From positions 35,856-99,855 of the forward strand of contig BPQB01000105.1 of the NCBI GenBank assembly GCA_019973155.2: a stretch of 64,000 bases of DNA, written 5' to 3'. Of the stretch, positions 37,695-49,176 are shown piece after piece. The translations under genes and the position numbers were made by a program. This DNA comes from Phanerochaete sordida. Its lineage: Eukaryota > Basidiomycota > Agaricomycetes > Polyporales > Phanerochaetaceae. Numbering within the stretch: the stretch's first letter is position 1; each line of letters begins with the position of its first letter. The notes beneath the pieces were generated by a model. That model did no database searches. It saw only the letters and a list, made by a program, of their open reading frames with translations, and had not been told where the DNA came from.

Positions 37695-39133
37695 ATGGAT
37701 GCCCACTCTACAACAGAGGCAGAGAGCCTAAAGCTCAAGGTATGTACATCGTTATTACACGCTGTGATAGGCTAACGGCGAATTCATGGTACTCAGGGTA
37801 ATACCCTGTTTGGCTCGAAGGACTATGAGGGTGCAGCCAAGTGCTACTCCGAAGCAATGTGTCTGCAGCCTACAGAGCCGAACTACCCTTTGAATCGCTG
37901 CTTTGCATACCTCAAGATGAAAAGGTACGTACCTCAGTCTATCAGCCTTATTCGTCGCTGAACTTGCGCATAGATGGACGGAAGCCGACCAAGATGCGAC
38001 CGTCGTACTCCGGTTGGATGGGGCGAACATCAAGGCACTTTATAGGCGTGCCATAGCACGAAAAGAACAGCGAGATTTCAGGGGAGCTCGTGCAGGTACG
38101 TAACTGCGTCCATGTGTGGAAGTGGGACCCTGACATCTTCGTAGACCTCTTCGCTTTCATTGATGCTGGCGGCGATGTCAAAGTCGCCATCGAAGAGAAC
38201 ATCCTCATCGCGACGGCGGAAGCGAACGCCGTGATGCGTGCGGTTGACACCCCCTCCTGCGGATTTCGACTCGCGCCCTCCCCAGGCCGCGGCATGGGTG
38301 TATTCGCCACTCGCCCCTTCTCTCGCGGAGACCTAGTTATGATCGAATCCCCTCTCTACACTGCGCATGGGAGCGGGGTCGAGGATCTCGCAACAGCGAT
38401 CGACGAGCTCTCGGAAGAAGACTTCGAGCGGATGATGCAGCTATACAATTGCCAAGATGACGACTCCCATTCACCGGCCTTCGGTATCCACTTCACCAAT
38501 GCGCTTGGAATCGACAGCGATACATCCGTGCTCTGCCTACAGATCTCGCGTATCAACCACTCATGCGACCCGAACCTGTCCTTCGCATGGCATGCCGAGA
38601 GCAACACCGCGCGCATGTTCGCGCTGCGCCCAATCGCGGCCGGCGAAGAGCTGTTCCACTCGTACAGGCGGCTGATTACCTTCACACGCGCGGAACGGCA
38701 CGAACGTCTCGCCCCCTTCGGTTTCGTCTGCGCTTGTCGCACATGCGCGCTCCCCTACCTGGAGCGAGTCGTCAGCGACAAGCGGCGGATGGAGCTCAGC
38801 ATGTCGTGGAAGGTCGACCAGAGAGTTCCGGTTTCACAGCCCGCACGTCACGTCGAGGCGAACGCTCAACTGGTACGCCTTCTGCGCACGGAGGGGCTTG
38901 CCTCGGGGAGCGATACCTTCACTGCCGACTCCGCGGTCGTCTGTCTGCACCACGGCGACTGGGACTCCGCGCGGTACTGGACGCTCGAGACGTATCGCAC
39001 ACGCGTCGAGGAGTTCGGCGCGGACTGCTACGAAAGGACCATCCACGATTTCATGCGCAAGCTCTTGTGCAACCCGCGAGGACTCCCGGAGGCGGGGAAA
39101 GGGAAGAAGCTAGTGTTCAAGACCCGCTTATGA
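37695..39133 (+). CDS. TPR-SET domain protein (putative protein lysine methyltransferase)
   Basis: Four exons (37695-37739, 37797-37924, 37974-38095, 38145-39133) give 427 residues. Residues 10-95 form tetratricopeptide repeats (GNTLFGSKDYEGAAKCYSEA, then WTEADQDATVVLRLDGANIK and ALYRRAIARKEQRDFRGAR). A SET domain follows: GMGVFATRPFSRGDLVMIES (about 147), RINHSCDPN (about 235), GEELFHSY (about 264) and a post-SET FVCACRTC cluster (about 293). There is no MYND finger between the SET halves. Intact NHSC and the catalytic Tyr predict S-adenosylmethionine-dependent lysine methylation; the target may be histone or not. Such TPR-SET genes are common and variable in Agaricomycetes. Confidence 0.85.
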
Positions 39134-39637
39134 AGCGGTGGTCGGGTACATGGAACAGTGCGAATCGAAAACTGGTGTTATTATGTGTGTGCCATATTAC
39201 ATCTCATTTTTACTCTCTCTTGCTCGAGCCCTCGAAATGCAGGACATTGGAGTCATCGTTGTGACCATTCAGTATGCTGGAAGTTGTCTGGCTATCAAAA
39301 GACTGGGCTGGGACGGGCGATTGGTGGACTACGCTCGTGATTACAGTCCAGAAACACTCCTCACCGCTTGCCAGCTACCATTACGAAGATATCTATAGTA
39401 ACGCCAGCCACGGTACTTATCATATCCACGAGGTAAGGCTTCACGTGTGTATTGCGTGTGTATTCGGGGTTAATAAGGCGATGAAAGAACAAAGCTGCCT
39501 ACTCAACCTTCCACTGCGACCTCCATCTTCGCCAATACTGTACTACCCTCAGGTGTGGACCATCGTACATACCTTGCAGCTACAGACTCACGCTCTACGT
39601 TGGTCTTCCAGACTACATCATACAAGAAGACTAGATT
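39134..39637. other. Intergenic region
   Basis: 504 bp between the SET gene and the third BTB gene. Nothing recognisable beyond a leader before 39638. Confidence 0.5.
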
Positions 39638-40990
39638 ATGTCTACAGACGCTGTCAGTCCTTTATGCGCCACGCCGCCACTCCCAGCTTGCGAGCACCTT
39701 ATGACTCTCGCGGATGCGCCATTCAACAAGCCCGCTGCAGACATCATCATACGGAGTAGCGATAGCGTCGATTTCTACGTCTTCAAGAGCATCTTGGCAG
39801 AGACTTCGCCGTTCTTCGAAGCCATGTTCACGCTGCCACAGGCCACCGGCCAGCACGTCGAAGACGAATACATCGACGGCCGCCCCGTCCTCCGGCTCGC
39901 GGAGCCCAGCAAGACCCTGCGCTCGCTCCTACTCTTCTGCTACCCTGTGCGCGAGCCCACGGTCGGGACCGACGCGGACATCTGCGCCGTCCTCGAGGCC
40001 GCGCGCAAGTACGACATGGAGCACGTGGCCACAAAGGTGCGCGCGCTGTTCCTCGCCGGCGTCGAGGGCAATCCTTTCCGCATATATGCGCTCGCGCATG
40101 CCCGCGGGTGGCGCGAGGAGATGCGGGTCGCCGCGAGGGCGACGCTGACGCGCCCGCTCCTGCTCGAGCTGCCCGCCAAGTGCCCGGCAGGCCTGGAAGA
40201 CATCTCGACTGGCGACTTTTTCAAGCTCTGCAACTATCAGCGCGCTTGCGTCGGGGCAGCGGCGCAGGTAGCTCAGACCGACCAGAACAACGTGCGGCTC
40301 TCCGTCAACTGGCTGCCCGCCCGTGTCGCACCCACGCGGGACTGGGTCTGGCTGCAGTGCAGACATCAGGCCGGACATGCTCAAGGGAATCTACCCCTCC
40401 CTCTGCTGAATATCCCTCAGGTCTTCCTCCCACCGCAAAACCCTGTTCAGGCCAACGCTCCCATCCAAGCCAACGCACCCGTCCAGGCCAACGTCCCTGC
40501 TCAGGCCAACGCAGCCGCGCCCAACGCAGGCCTCTTTGGCGGTGCGCCGCAAGCCGCGCCCAACGCAGGTCTCTTTGGCGGTGCACCGCAAGCTGTAGCC
40601 AATGCAGGCCCTTTTGGCGCGCAGCAAGCCGCCGTCAATAACGTTCAATTCTTTGGTCCACCGTCCGGAACGACTGTTGTCATGCTCAACGGAGTCCAGA
40701 GGCGCGCTTCCCGGTGGTGGGTCGACGGTGTGATCTCTATCGCAAATGCTCTGAAGAAGGCCCCGCGCGGCACGACGGTCTTGCGGGAAGACCTGGTCGA
40801 CGCTATCGTCGTCGAGGCTTCGAAGAATTGTAGCTTGTGCTACACGCACGCGCTGGCAGACATCCGTTCCTTCTGCGACATGTACTCGCTGAGAGTAGAA
40901 CAAGCTGTTTCAGAGGTGAGTTTGGCCGTCTTTAAAGGTCGGTGCGCTTCCTGACGAGGTGCCTTACTGTAGGTCGAGCTGGAATTTTAG
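39638..40990 (+). CDS. BTB/POZ protein with GLFG-type repeats
   Basis: Two exons (39638-40915, 40973-40990) give 431 residues. The BTB domain (about residues 28-150) is clear: ADIIIRSSDSVDFYVFKSIL, AETSPFFEAMFTLPQ, then the two-part hinge RSLLLFCYPVREPTVGTD and VLEAARKYDMEHVATKVRAL. A low-complexity segment (about 265-345) has QANAP/V units followed by AGLFGGAPQAAPN, AGLFGGAPQ and AGPFGAQQ, like FG-nucleoporin repeats. The C-terminal 80 residues (SRWWVDGVISIANALKKAPR onward) form a separate helical block. The last exon adds VELEF only. BTB proteins often dimerise and recruit Cullin-3; the GLFG unit could mediate weak multivalent contacts, which is inference. Confidence 0.85.
40440..40640 (+). 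repeat. Coding repeats: QANAP and GLFGGAPQ units
   Basis: Within the BTB gene: four units of the type CAGGCCAACG(C)... (about 40449-40520) and two 51-bp units starting with CCCAACGCAGG(C/T)CTCTTTGGCGGTGC followed by a third diverged unit. The second set encodes the GLFG motifs. Confidence 0.85.
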
Positions 40991-41074
40991 CGAATTAACT
41001 CTGTGGTACTATCCGAGATGTAAGTACATATCGCTCCCCAGCCATTAACAAGGCATTCATCAGTTCATTACCGG

Positions 41075-41155
41075 GCTTCTACCAGTCATTCACCAGTCAT
41101 TTACCAGTCATTTACCAGTCATTTGACCAGCCATTTACCGGTCATTTGACCAGCC
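41075..41155. repeat. Minisatellite, about 11-bp unit
   Basis: Seven imperfect copies of CCAGTCATTTA, some extended to 12 bp by an extra G (CATTTGA), just 3' of the BTB gene. The array is AT-rich against a GC-rich background. Confidence 0.85.
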
Positions 41156-41401
41156 TCAGAGCTTCTACTCATATTTCCCTCCGTCATGAATGCCGCTGCT
41201 GCTTCGCCCGCAGGGCAGCGGCAGAATAATGCACATCCTCCACGTACTCATCAATGTCTTCGTGTATAATTTGGTTAACGATGAGTCCATGACAGTTAAG
41301 CTATGCCTCATTACAGGCGACGCGAGCGTACAATACACGGGACTACTGTCGGAGTGCGCTACACGGACATCCTTCCAGCGTCCCAGGCCTACCATACAAT
41401 C

Positions 41402-41408
41402 TATATAA
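41402..41408 (+). promoter_or_regulatory. Isolated TATATAA motif
   Basis: A good TATA box on the plus strand followed by GGGCGGGG, but the only gene downstream is the 3' end of the minus-strand transcription factor. It may serve an unrecognised or antisense transcript, or be chance. Confidence 0.3.
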
Positions 41409-41585
41409 ACGGGCGGGGATAGCGGTGTTGTGCCGCGCGGCGCGCGGACGCGCCGCACGGCGGATACAGGCACAGCGCAATAGCAATAAGTACTAGCGGA
41501 CACATAAATAAACACGGATACAGGAGCAAGACAGACCGGACGACACAACCAACATTCAGGCGATGGGGCACGTCCAGGGGCGCGT

Positions 41586-44500
41586 CTAGTAGGGCGGGTT
41601 ACCGCCGCCGCCGCCCTGGTGGAGCCCGTCGAGGTACCCGCTCTCGTGCATGAACGTCGTCCAGCGCTCGTCGAGCCGGCTCTCGCGCGACACCAGCCCG
41701 AGGTTGACGAGCTCCTGCGGCGGCGGGACGTACGCGCCCGGGCTCGGCACCGGCGCGCGCCCGTGCGCGTGTGCGTGTGGCGGGACGTGCGCGTAGCCCT
41801 CGGCGGGGTACAGCATCTCCGGCGGGTACGGGCTAGACGTGGGCGGCATCGTCTGCAGCGGGTACTGCGCGCGGTGGTGCGGCGGCTGCTGCGCGAGCTG
41901 GTTCACGTGCGGCGTGCCCTCGCCCGACCAGCCGTACGTCGACATCGGGTACGTCGGCGACGCGGAGCCGTACACGTCCTGGCGCGGCGTGGACTGGTGC
42001 GACTGGACGTACACGTCGGGCGAGTTGTACGTCTGCGCGCTCTGCGGTGGCATCCACTTGACGCCGGATGGGCCCGCCTGGCCAGGACCGGTAGTCTCGG
42101 GCACACGCAGCGGCGGCAGCGAAGGGAGGGACGGAGGATAGATCTGCTGCTGCTGCTGGGGACGAGATGCAAATTGCTGAGTTGGAGGAGGCGGGATGTA
42201 AGACTGCGCCGAGCGCGGCTCTGAATTGGAGCAAGCGGGCGACGGCGACGGTCGTTTAGACGACACGAGGCGGGTGCGGCCAGCAAAGATGTCGAGCTCG
42301 TCGTCTCCGTCCTCGACTTTGATGTTCCACAGCGCGCCGTCGCTGTGCGGGTCATTCGTCACACAGGATAGCGCGGCGTGTGCCTTCTCCTGCAACTTGT
42401 GCAATATAGGCTGTCGACAAGACGTCAGCTAGAATCCACACATGAACTTGTCAGGTTACTCACCAGAGCTTTAGCAGCTCGCCGACTGTGCACGGCTGCC
42501 CGCTCGAAAAGTTCACATCCCGCGTCCAGCTGCTGTACTGCAGCTGTTGCAAGGGGCGAGCGCGGGCCACGGGTGACGACCGTGCCGAAGACGATAACGG
42601 CGGAAAAGGCGTACGTCCAGATGGTCCAAAAGCGCGAGCAGATCGCAGGGTACTTGTCGAACTGGTTCCTGATCGTCTTGAGAATTGTCACGCTGGAGCG
42701 GTACGACGCCAGGAACGAGGCGGCATATGTGCTCCGCAGCGGGTTAGAGGGGCAGTCGATGATCGCCTGAGCAAAGAAGCTGCGGTGAATCCACAAGAGG
42801 ACTGCGGCGGCGGGTCAGCGGAACTTCCGGAAGCGGAGCGAAGGCACGCACTGATTTCGCGGCAATGCGACATCACCATCTTGCCCATGGACACGGACAG
42901 CGGCAGCGGCTCCTCCTCTTCTTCAGGAGCCTTGATGTCCTCGACGACGGCCACGACGTCTGGGGGCACAGGGAACTCGCGCACTTTGCGGTCAAGCTCC
43001 ATTATCGTGGCGTAGGATGGCGGCTCCGCGGCAAGCGCACGTTCCGCGACCTCGGCTACGATCTGCAGCGAGAACCGAGGGGCCCAGTGGTCATCTTCGC
43101 GAACGTGAATACATGGCACGTACAGAACACTGGAATAAACTCACAATTTTTGGTCTCTGCTGCCTCCCCCTCTTCTATGTCAGAGGCGTACGGGAATTTG
43201 CAGTCGACGTAGTCCCTTGAGAACGAGGGCGGACGACCTGTTGTCAGACTCTGAAGGACCGATGAGCTATTGCACTATGTGCTTGTGATATTTGTGACGC
43301 ACCGACCACACATCTGTGATGAAGAGATCCCAGAACAGAATACGCCGTCGCTCGACGACGTACGCAGGAAGACCCCACCGCGCACTGTCCCTATCTACGA
43401 GCTGTGTCAGCGACCAGACCGCGTCGCAAGTCTTCAGACTCACGGAGGCCAATCTGTAAAACTCGTGAGATCTGCAGCGCTATGATGACCAAACAGGTGT
43501 ACGTACACTCTGGGCCAACTGGGCCGACAATGTCACGATTGACCACGAAGTCTCCATCGTCGTCTCTTTGTCACTCCCGCACATTGCCGTGTAGACGGCG
43601 AGCAGGTATAGCCCCTGGATAGCCACCAGGGACGGCTTTTCGAGCACGGGCTGCAGGCACAGCGCCGCTTTTGCGAGGATGTGGTAGTGCTCGCCCTCGG
43701 CGTTGTATGGCTCCTGACTGAGGTCAACGAGCGCGCCGACGGCGAAGACCAGATAGAGCAGCGCGAGGTCGTGCGGGCCCGAATAGTCCTGGTACGGGAT
43801 CTCCTCCTCCTTGAATTCCGGCCGCGGCCGCTTGTAGATCGCGGGGAGCATCTCGTCCACGACCTGCTCTCTCGTTAGGCCCTGGAAGAGCCACGCCGCG
43901 TTTGTAAGATACGACTCCGCGAGATGCGTCGCCCTGTCCCATGGCGGTAAATGGCTCTCGATGAGGCGGCGCACGTCGTCGGTCGGACCTATTGGCGTAA
44001 ACGGGAACGAGACCGAGAACCGCGTCAGCTCGCCATGTATCGGCGGTGTCATGGAGTCCCGCTCAGAGGACCGCCCATCGTCAGAGGGTGGGGCACCATT
44101 GTCGTTCTGCGGAATCGCTCAGCAAGCGAGCGCGGCGTCAGATGCGGCACATACGTATAACAGATACTGTGGGAGGCACGTCGGTATTAGCGGATAGCAC
44201 ATGAAGGGCTGTGTACGCACCTCTGCGCCTCCTGTAGAGCCAAAGAAGCGTGAAACACCGTGTTCTGAAACAGATAGTGTGCCGAAGGCATCTATGATAT
44301 CTGGAGGGTTGGACGGCATTGACTCGATTTCTGTCATTTCTTCCTCGTCATGCTCCGTGTTTGCGCTGAGCAAGTCGTCGCGCAGCAGAGGATGAGGCTC
44401 GTTCGAGCCCTTGGCCTGCAGGATGGCAAGCGCGTCTTCAAGCTGGCGAATACGCTCCTTCATCTTCGCTATCCGCTTGTGTAGGTGCTCTGTGGCGGCG

Positions 44501-45137
44501 AGGACGAATCTGAGGGGATGCAAGCCATTTGGAAACGGTGTGGGATATCGCATGATGCGGTGAAGGGGCCATGGGAAGAGAAGAGCGTTTGCGAACGACA
44601 GGGCAGCGCATATAAACAGCGATCCCGCGACTATGTGGCGACTGACGTACCGTGTCCCCTGCCCAGTCGCAAGGCTCCCTGTTCCCGCATTAGAACGACC
44701 GACGTTCGGCCCAGATCGACGCGGACAACGCACCATTGGGACATAGGGCCGCACAACCTCTGCGCTGCTTGGCGTCAGTATTCCGCTGACTCCGCTGGGG
44801 CCGGGAAAAGCGCACCTGGCATGATTTGCATGGGATGGTCTTGTCGCATCGAATCTGAGGCACGAGCAGGGTCAACGGCGGTGTCCAAGAGGCTTGAGAC
44901 GGGGAGTGATCACCTTGAGTCTAGGAAGGGGATGGGGGAAGGCGTCAAGAGGGCAGAACTACTTGAGTTGTGCGACTGATCGCACCTGCGGCACTCTGCG
45001 CATGATATCTCTCCTCTGCTTCGCTTTAGCTCAATCTCCCGGGCATGGCTGCTGTCTTGTCGGTCTTCATCGAGGTCCTTCTTGGACGGGCGGCGAGTTT
45101 TGGACGAGAGCAGAGGTTTTGAGGTGTCCACAGGCAT
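41586..45137 (-). CDS. Zn(II)2Cys6 fungal-specific transcription factor
   Basis: Fourteen exons give 923 residues: 44986-45137, 44914-44920, 44816-44854, 44734-44764, 44651-44678, 44221-44509, 44155-44166, 43507-44106, 43444-43453, 43303-43394, 43145-43250, 42852-43094, 42464-42801, 41586-42410. The DNA-binding cluster ISCAECRRLKIRCDKTIPCK, then SCQRRGCAALC, supplies six cysteines and is cut by four introns. A coiled-coil (TEHLHKRIAKMKERIRQLED) follows, then the fungal transcription-factor middle homology region with QLAQSIGLHRDSARWGL and RRRILFWDLF and TTGRPPSFS. The last 250 residues are Pro/Gln-rich and likely activating. The 7-, 10- and 12-nt exons are supported by frame and by family sequence. 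The intron at 44510-44650 is long (141 nt), so one exon could be missing there. Target genes unknown. Confidence 0.85.
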
Positions 45138-46674
45138 GGAGTAGTGGAAAGAAAGGTGGTTGCTACCAGATGGGGGCACAGCTTGGCAGACCGATCCTGC
45201 CTTATTTGCTGCGGATGTATTCCTTTATCACATTCGGAGTCCTCGTCATCAATTGGCCTATGGGATACTTTACCCTCGAAAGGGGCTCAGGACAGCGATC
45301 TCTGATGTCCCCGTCCAGCACAGCTGATCGTGCTCACACATTCCGGAGCCGAGCCAGCGAAAACAGACTTTGTCCTCGTCCTCAACATCCGCTCATCACC
45401 CTGCCCAGGTATTCTAGCCTCTGTGACTCAGCCAACGCATCAGCCGCGCATATTTCTCTGGGCCTCGGCCGACTGCGCTCCACCCTTGCATGCGCTCTCT
45501 CTCGTCGTCCAAACGCACAGAAATACCAATTTACTGCCCACCGGGTCGAGGCCTGCCGCTCCGCCGTGCAAACGGAATAGGGACCTGCAATGCGCAGCGC
45601 ACCCGGCGGGGCGCGCGGTGGGGCCGAGCACTGCTCTACACGGCGCAGCCGCTTGGCTTGCGTCGCCCGCCGCGAGCCCAGAGGGGCCCTCAATCACAGC
45701 ACGCCCTGCACGTGTGGCCCCCGCGGTTTCATCTCGCGGCGGCGCACGCCCAAGCCTGCGCAGGGTAAACGGACGGTCCGCGCCGTCGTCGCGCCTGAAC
45801 GGGGTTAGCAGCGCACCCCCCCTGCTTCGCGGGTTCGCGGCACACATGCATCCTGCGCTTCTTATCGGCGAAGCGAGCACAACTTGCCGCTGCGTCAGCC
45901 CGCTGAGCAACCGCACGCGTACTCGTCCTGTGCGCGCCCCGTCAGCTGCCCGCTCCGTTGCCCAGCCAGGGCGTTCGCTTCACAGGAGCGGATCCCACCC
46001 TCGCGCACGGCCTGCGCGTACTTCCGCCGGTCCCACGTCTGCGGTATGCTCTGCAGGACTGGGGCACTGCCCAAGGGATTGGGCCGCCAGCTGCCTGCTA
46101 CCGCTGCTGTGGTGGACGGACCCTCTCCGTGGTCGAATTATCTGATAAGGCCGCCGTGCTCCCTAAATCTGCAACATCTTCCGTGAGCTTAAGGCACGGA
46201 CGGCATGATAGGCGTGGTCCGACGGTTGGAACTTACTGCTGTCTCGGTCAGGAGTCTGCTAACCGCGAGGCTAAGTTGGGACTTGCTGAGAAGCTTCCCA
46301 CCGGCCCAGGCCTGTAGCCGAGACAGCAGCGAACGGGGAACAAGAAATATATAGAGCACAGACAGATCACGTACACTAAGGCAGGGAAGTCGTGTCGTAC
46401 AACAGCCTGCGGGGGTATCCTGCGAATCCTAGAAAATACAATGCGGCAGCCCTTGTGAAATCGTTCCAATGGTGGCGCCGCAAGCGGGGAGATCTTCCAC
46501 AGGGCAACAAATATGGTCTCAGGCTCCCGTTCCCAGCGGGTCTTCCTCTATGTGTGATAGATGGCAGTTACATGGATGCGAACCCGGAGTCGCTGACCCG
46601 GTCGGCTGATTTAGTCGCGGTACCGAGGCGGACGATATCTGTGATGAGGTGACATATCAGCTGAGCCCTGCGGC
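45138..46674. other. Intergenic region with a very GC-rich tract
   Basis: 1.5 kb between two minus-strand genes. A tract at about 45590-46060 is extremely GC-rich and therefore open in several frames on both strands (up to 271 codons). No motif or consistent frame supports a gene. Confidence 0.5.
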
Positions 46675-48366
46675 TTACTGAAGCTCTCCGACGCCATGGC
46701 ACGCACTGAAGTAAGCATGAGAAAGCGCCTCAGCGGCGGTGAGCCGCTCGGTATGGTCGTAGCGCAACAGCTTGTCTAGGAGATCGATGACCTCAGTCGT
46801 AATGTTCGGTTTGTTGTCGGTGGTCATGAACCGCGTCCATGGCACCTTGGGATGACTGCGCCATGTGAGGACAGATTACACACGAAGGCAAGATGACCAC
46901 CGTGTGCTGACCTCTCCAGGAGCCCGGGGTTGTCCGTTCGGATAAACAGGCCGTATTTCTCCAGGTAGCGTTCGAACGAGTCCGTACCCAGGACCTTCAG
47001 GATCCGCAAGAGTTGGTCTTCATTGTCCCGACCCCGGAAAAAGTGCTCCTTGCGGAAGATCTGCGCACGCACACGGGACGTGAGCCAAGCTCAGGCGGCG
47101 TGCCGGCTGACAGGCTTACCATGGATGCCAGCATGCACCCAACGCTCCAGAGGTCCAGGCTATAGTCATACTTCTTGTATTCGACCAGCAGCTCGGGCCC
47201 CTTGTAGTATCGAGAGCCAACCCGGATGTGGTACTCCGTCTCGGGGTGATAGAATTCGGCTAGGCCCCAGTCGATCAGCCGTAGCTACATGGCTCACGGT
47301 TAATCGCCTTCTTCACAAGATGGTGCACAGGGTCTCACCTTGCGATGCGCGCGATCGAACATGACGTTGCCGGGCTTGACGTCCCGGTGCATGATGCCGC
47401 GGGAGTGGACGAAGTCGAGTGCCTGTAGATGTACGAGCCGCGTCAGAAGCCGTACCGGGCACACCCCGAGACACCAACTTACGCTAAGCAGTTGAAAGAC
47501 GTAGTGCTTGATCTCGATCTCCGTGAATGTAGGGTATAGCTCCTTCCAGTCTACGTTCTGCACGTATTCCATGATGAGGCTGTTGGACCTCGACGGCGAA
47601 TCGTGTACGACATCGAGGAGGCCGACGACGTTCGGGCCTCCCGCGAGGTTGCGGAGAATCTTGATCTCGCGCCTGATCTTCCGCTTCGCTACAGGCTTCA
47701 AGACCTTGATCACAACGGTCTCTTCATTGGACATGTCTACGCCTTCGAACACCTTAAAGGACGTTAGCTTGTGCTATGTTACGTACATTAGACACTCACT
47801 TCAGAGTATTTCCCACCCCCGATGCGGGAGATAATCTCATAATTGTCCGGCACATTCCAGTCGATCCGTAGGCTTTCTGGAAGATGGAGAGCATGATAAG
47901 CTTGTACTCAAAAGCGAGTGTAGAGGGACAGTGCGAGATGTGAATCGATGCATGCTGAGGAGAGATGACGCGGTGGGCAAGGCCGGCGATTGGTCCTGCT
48001 GCTGCGGTCGTCCTCGGCCCTCATGGGCCCCAGGGTTCGAGCAGTGCTGCGTCGCAAACGTCTTCCAAGCTTCATCTCGGGAGTTATCGCACAGGTGATT
48101 GAGTATGATGTATCGTCTGCGCCATGTCTTTCAGGGTAGGAACGTGTCCGTCCGTACGACTTCCATGGTCTTGCGATACGAAAAGCAGGGAACGTTCGAA
48201 GGGTCCCAATCGCCTAGCGTCGCCACAGCATCATCTCCCCTGGGCACAGAGCAGCGCCATCGCTGCACAAGCATCCGACTCAGCCCGAGGAGGGGGTTCG
48301 CCACATACCGTAGTCGTACCACCCAGGTCCCAGCCGTGCGTTCACGTCCGCATACACGCGCGCCAT
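46675..48366 (-). CDS. CKA1: Casein kinase 2 catalytic (alpha) subunit
   Basis: Seven exons (48309-48366, 47800-47876, 47483-47752, 47339-47422, 47120-47284, 46912-47060, 46675-46855) give 327 residues, normal for CK2 alpha. It starts [20 protein letters not shown]; the glycine loop is [11 protein letters not shown], the basic substrate-binding cluster [12 protein letters not shown], the catalytic loop HRDVKPGN, and the DFG position is the CK2-type DWG ([12 protein letters not shown]), followed by [22 protein letters not shown]2 is a constitutive Ser/Thr kinase preferring acidic targets, acting in nucleus and cytosol with a beta subunit. The first intron, 432 nt, is far longer than the rest. 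HRDVKPGN carries Gly where most CK2 alpha chains have His. Confidence 0.93.
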
Positions 48367-49176
48367 GTCGGTCGTTCGCCGAGTTTCGTTATAATACAAC
48401 AAGTCCGATAGAGTACAGGTCAGGAAGGGGGCAGCGGCCTGCGGTGGAGGGGACGGGGGTGTTCAGCGGTGGACGTCGGGCGTGAACATCGTATTCGGCC
48501 ACGACGCTCAGAGTCAAGCACAAAACAAGGGCCGAAACCGAGCGGCACGTCGGTAACAGGCGCCGGCATGGAGCGCCCGCCGGATATTGACCCTAACCCT
48601 AGACACACCCCGCCCTCCTGCTCCCCGATCGCCCGGCTCAGCGCAGTCGTTGGCGATGAGGTGCACAGCATAGCGTAAGGTATCGAATGACACCGGAGGC
48701 TATAAAATACAGTTGTGTGATGCCGAAGAAAGGCGATCTTTCACTCTTATCTCGGGAAAAACGACAGTTCCCCTGCGTTGTGTACTACCGTAGCAATCAC
48801 ATGAGATCCGGTCTACAGCGTACACAACAACAACGAGTGGACAAGCGGCGCGGTATATAGCATGGTCACTAGATGCATGCAGCGTCTGCGGCATATCTTG
48901 TGGGCGCGGAGTAGAAGTACAGACACTATTGCGACTACAAAGGTTGTGGGGGCTTGGCTAACGGTACAAATTCGTGTATGTGGTGCCGAAAGGTGGTGGT
49001 GTCTAGAACCAATAAAGATACCGGAAAGCAGCAGCGAGATGAGAGCGACAACGAAAACAATTCAATCTATCAGCCACCATAAGACCCGAGCAGAAACGGA
49101 AACGAGTGAGGTCGGCGTGGAATGTCCAGAGTATAAGATGCATCGTAAATGTTCAAAATGCAAGGTCCAGTGCATG
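48367..49176. other. Intergenic region
   Basis: 810 bp upstream of the kinase. A TATAAAA motif at 48702-48708 points along the plus strand with no plus-strand gene to serve; the plus-strand frame running from 48862 to 49599 is mostly antisense to the zinc-finger gene. Confidence 0.5.

Noticed and set aside
45330..46145. 271-codon plus-strand frame
   Set aside because: Lies in an extremely GC-rich tract that is open in several frames at once; no motif or splice support.
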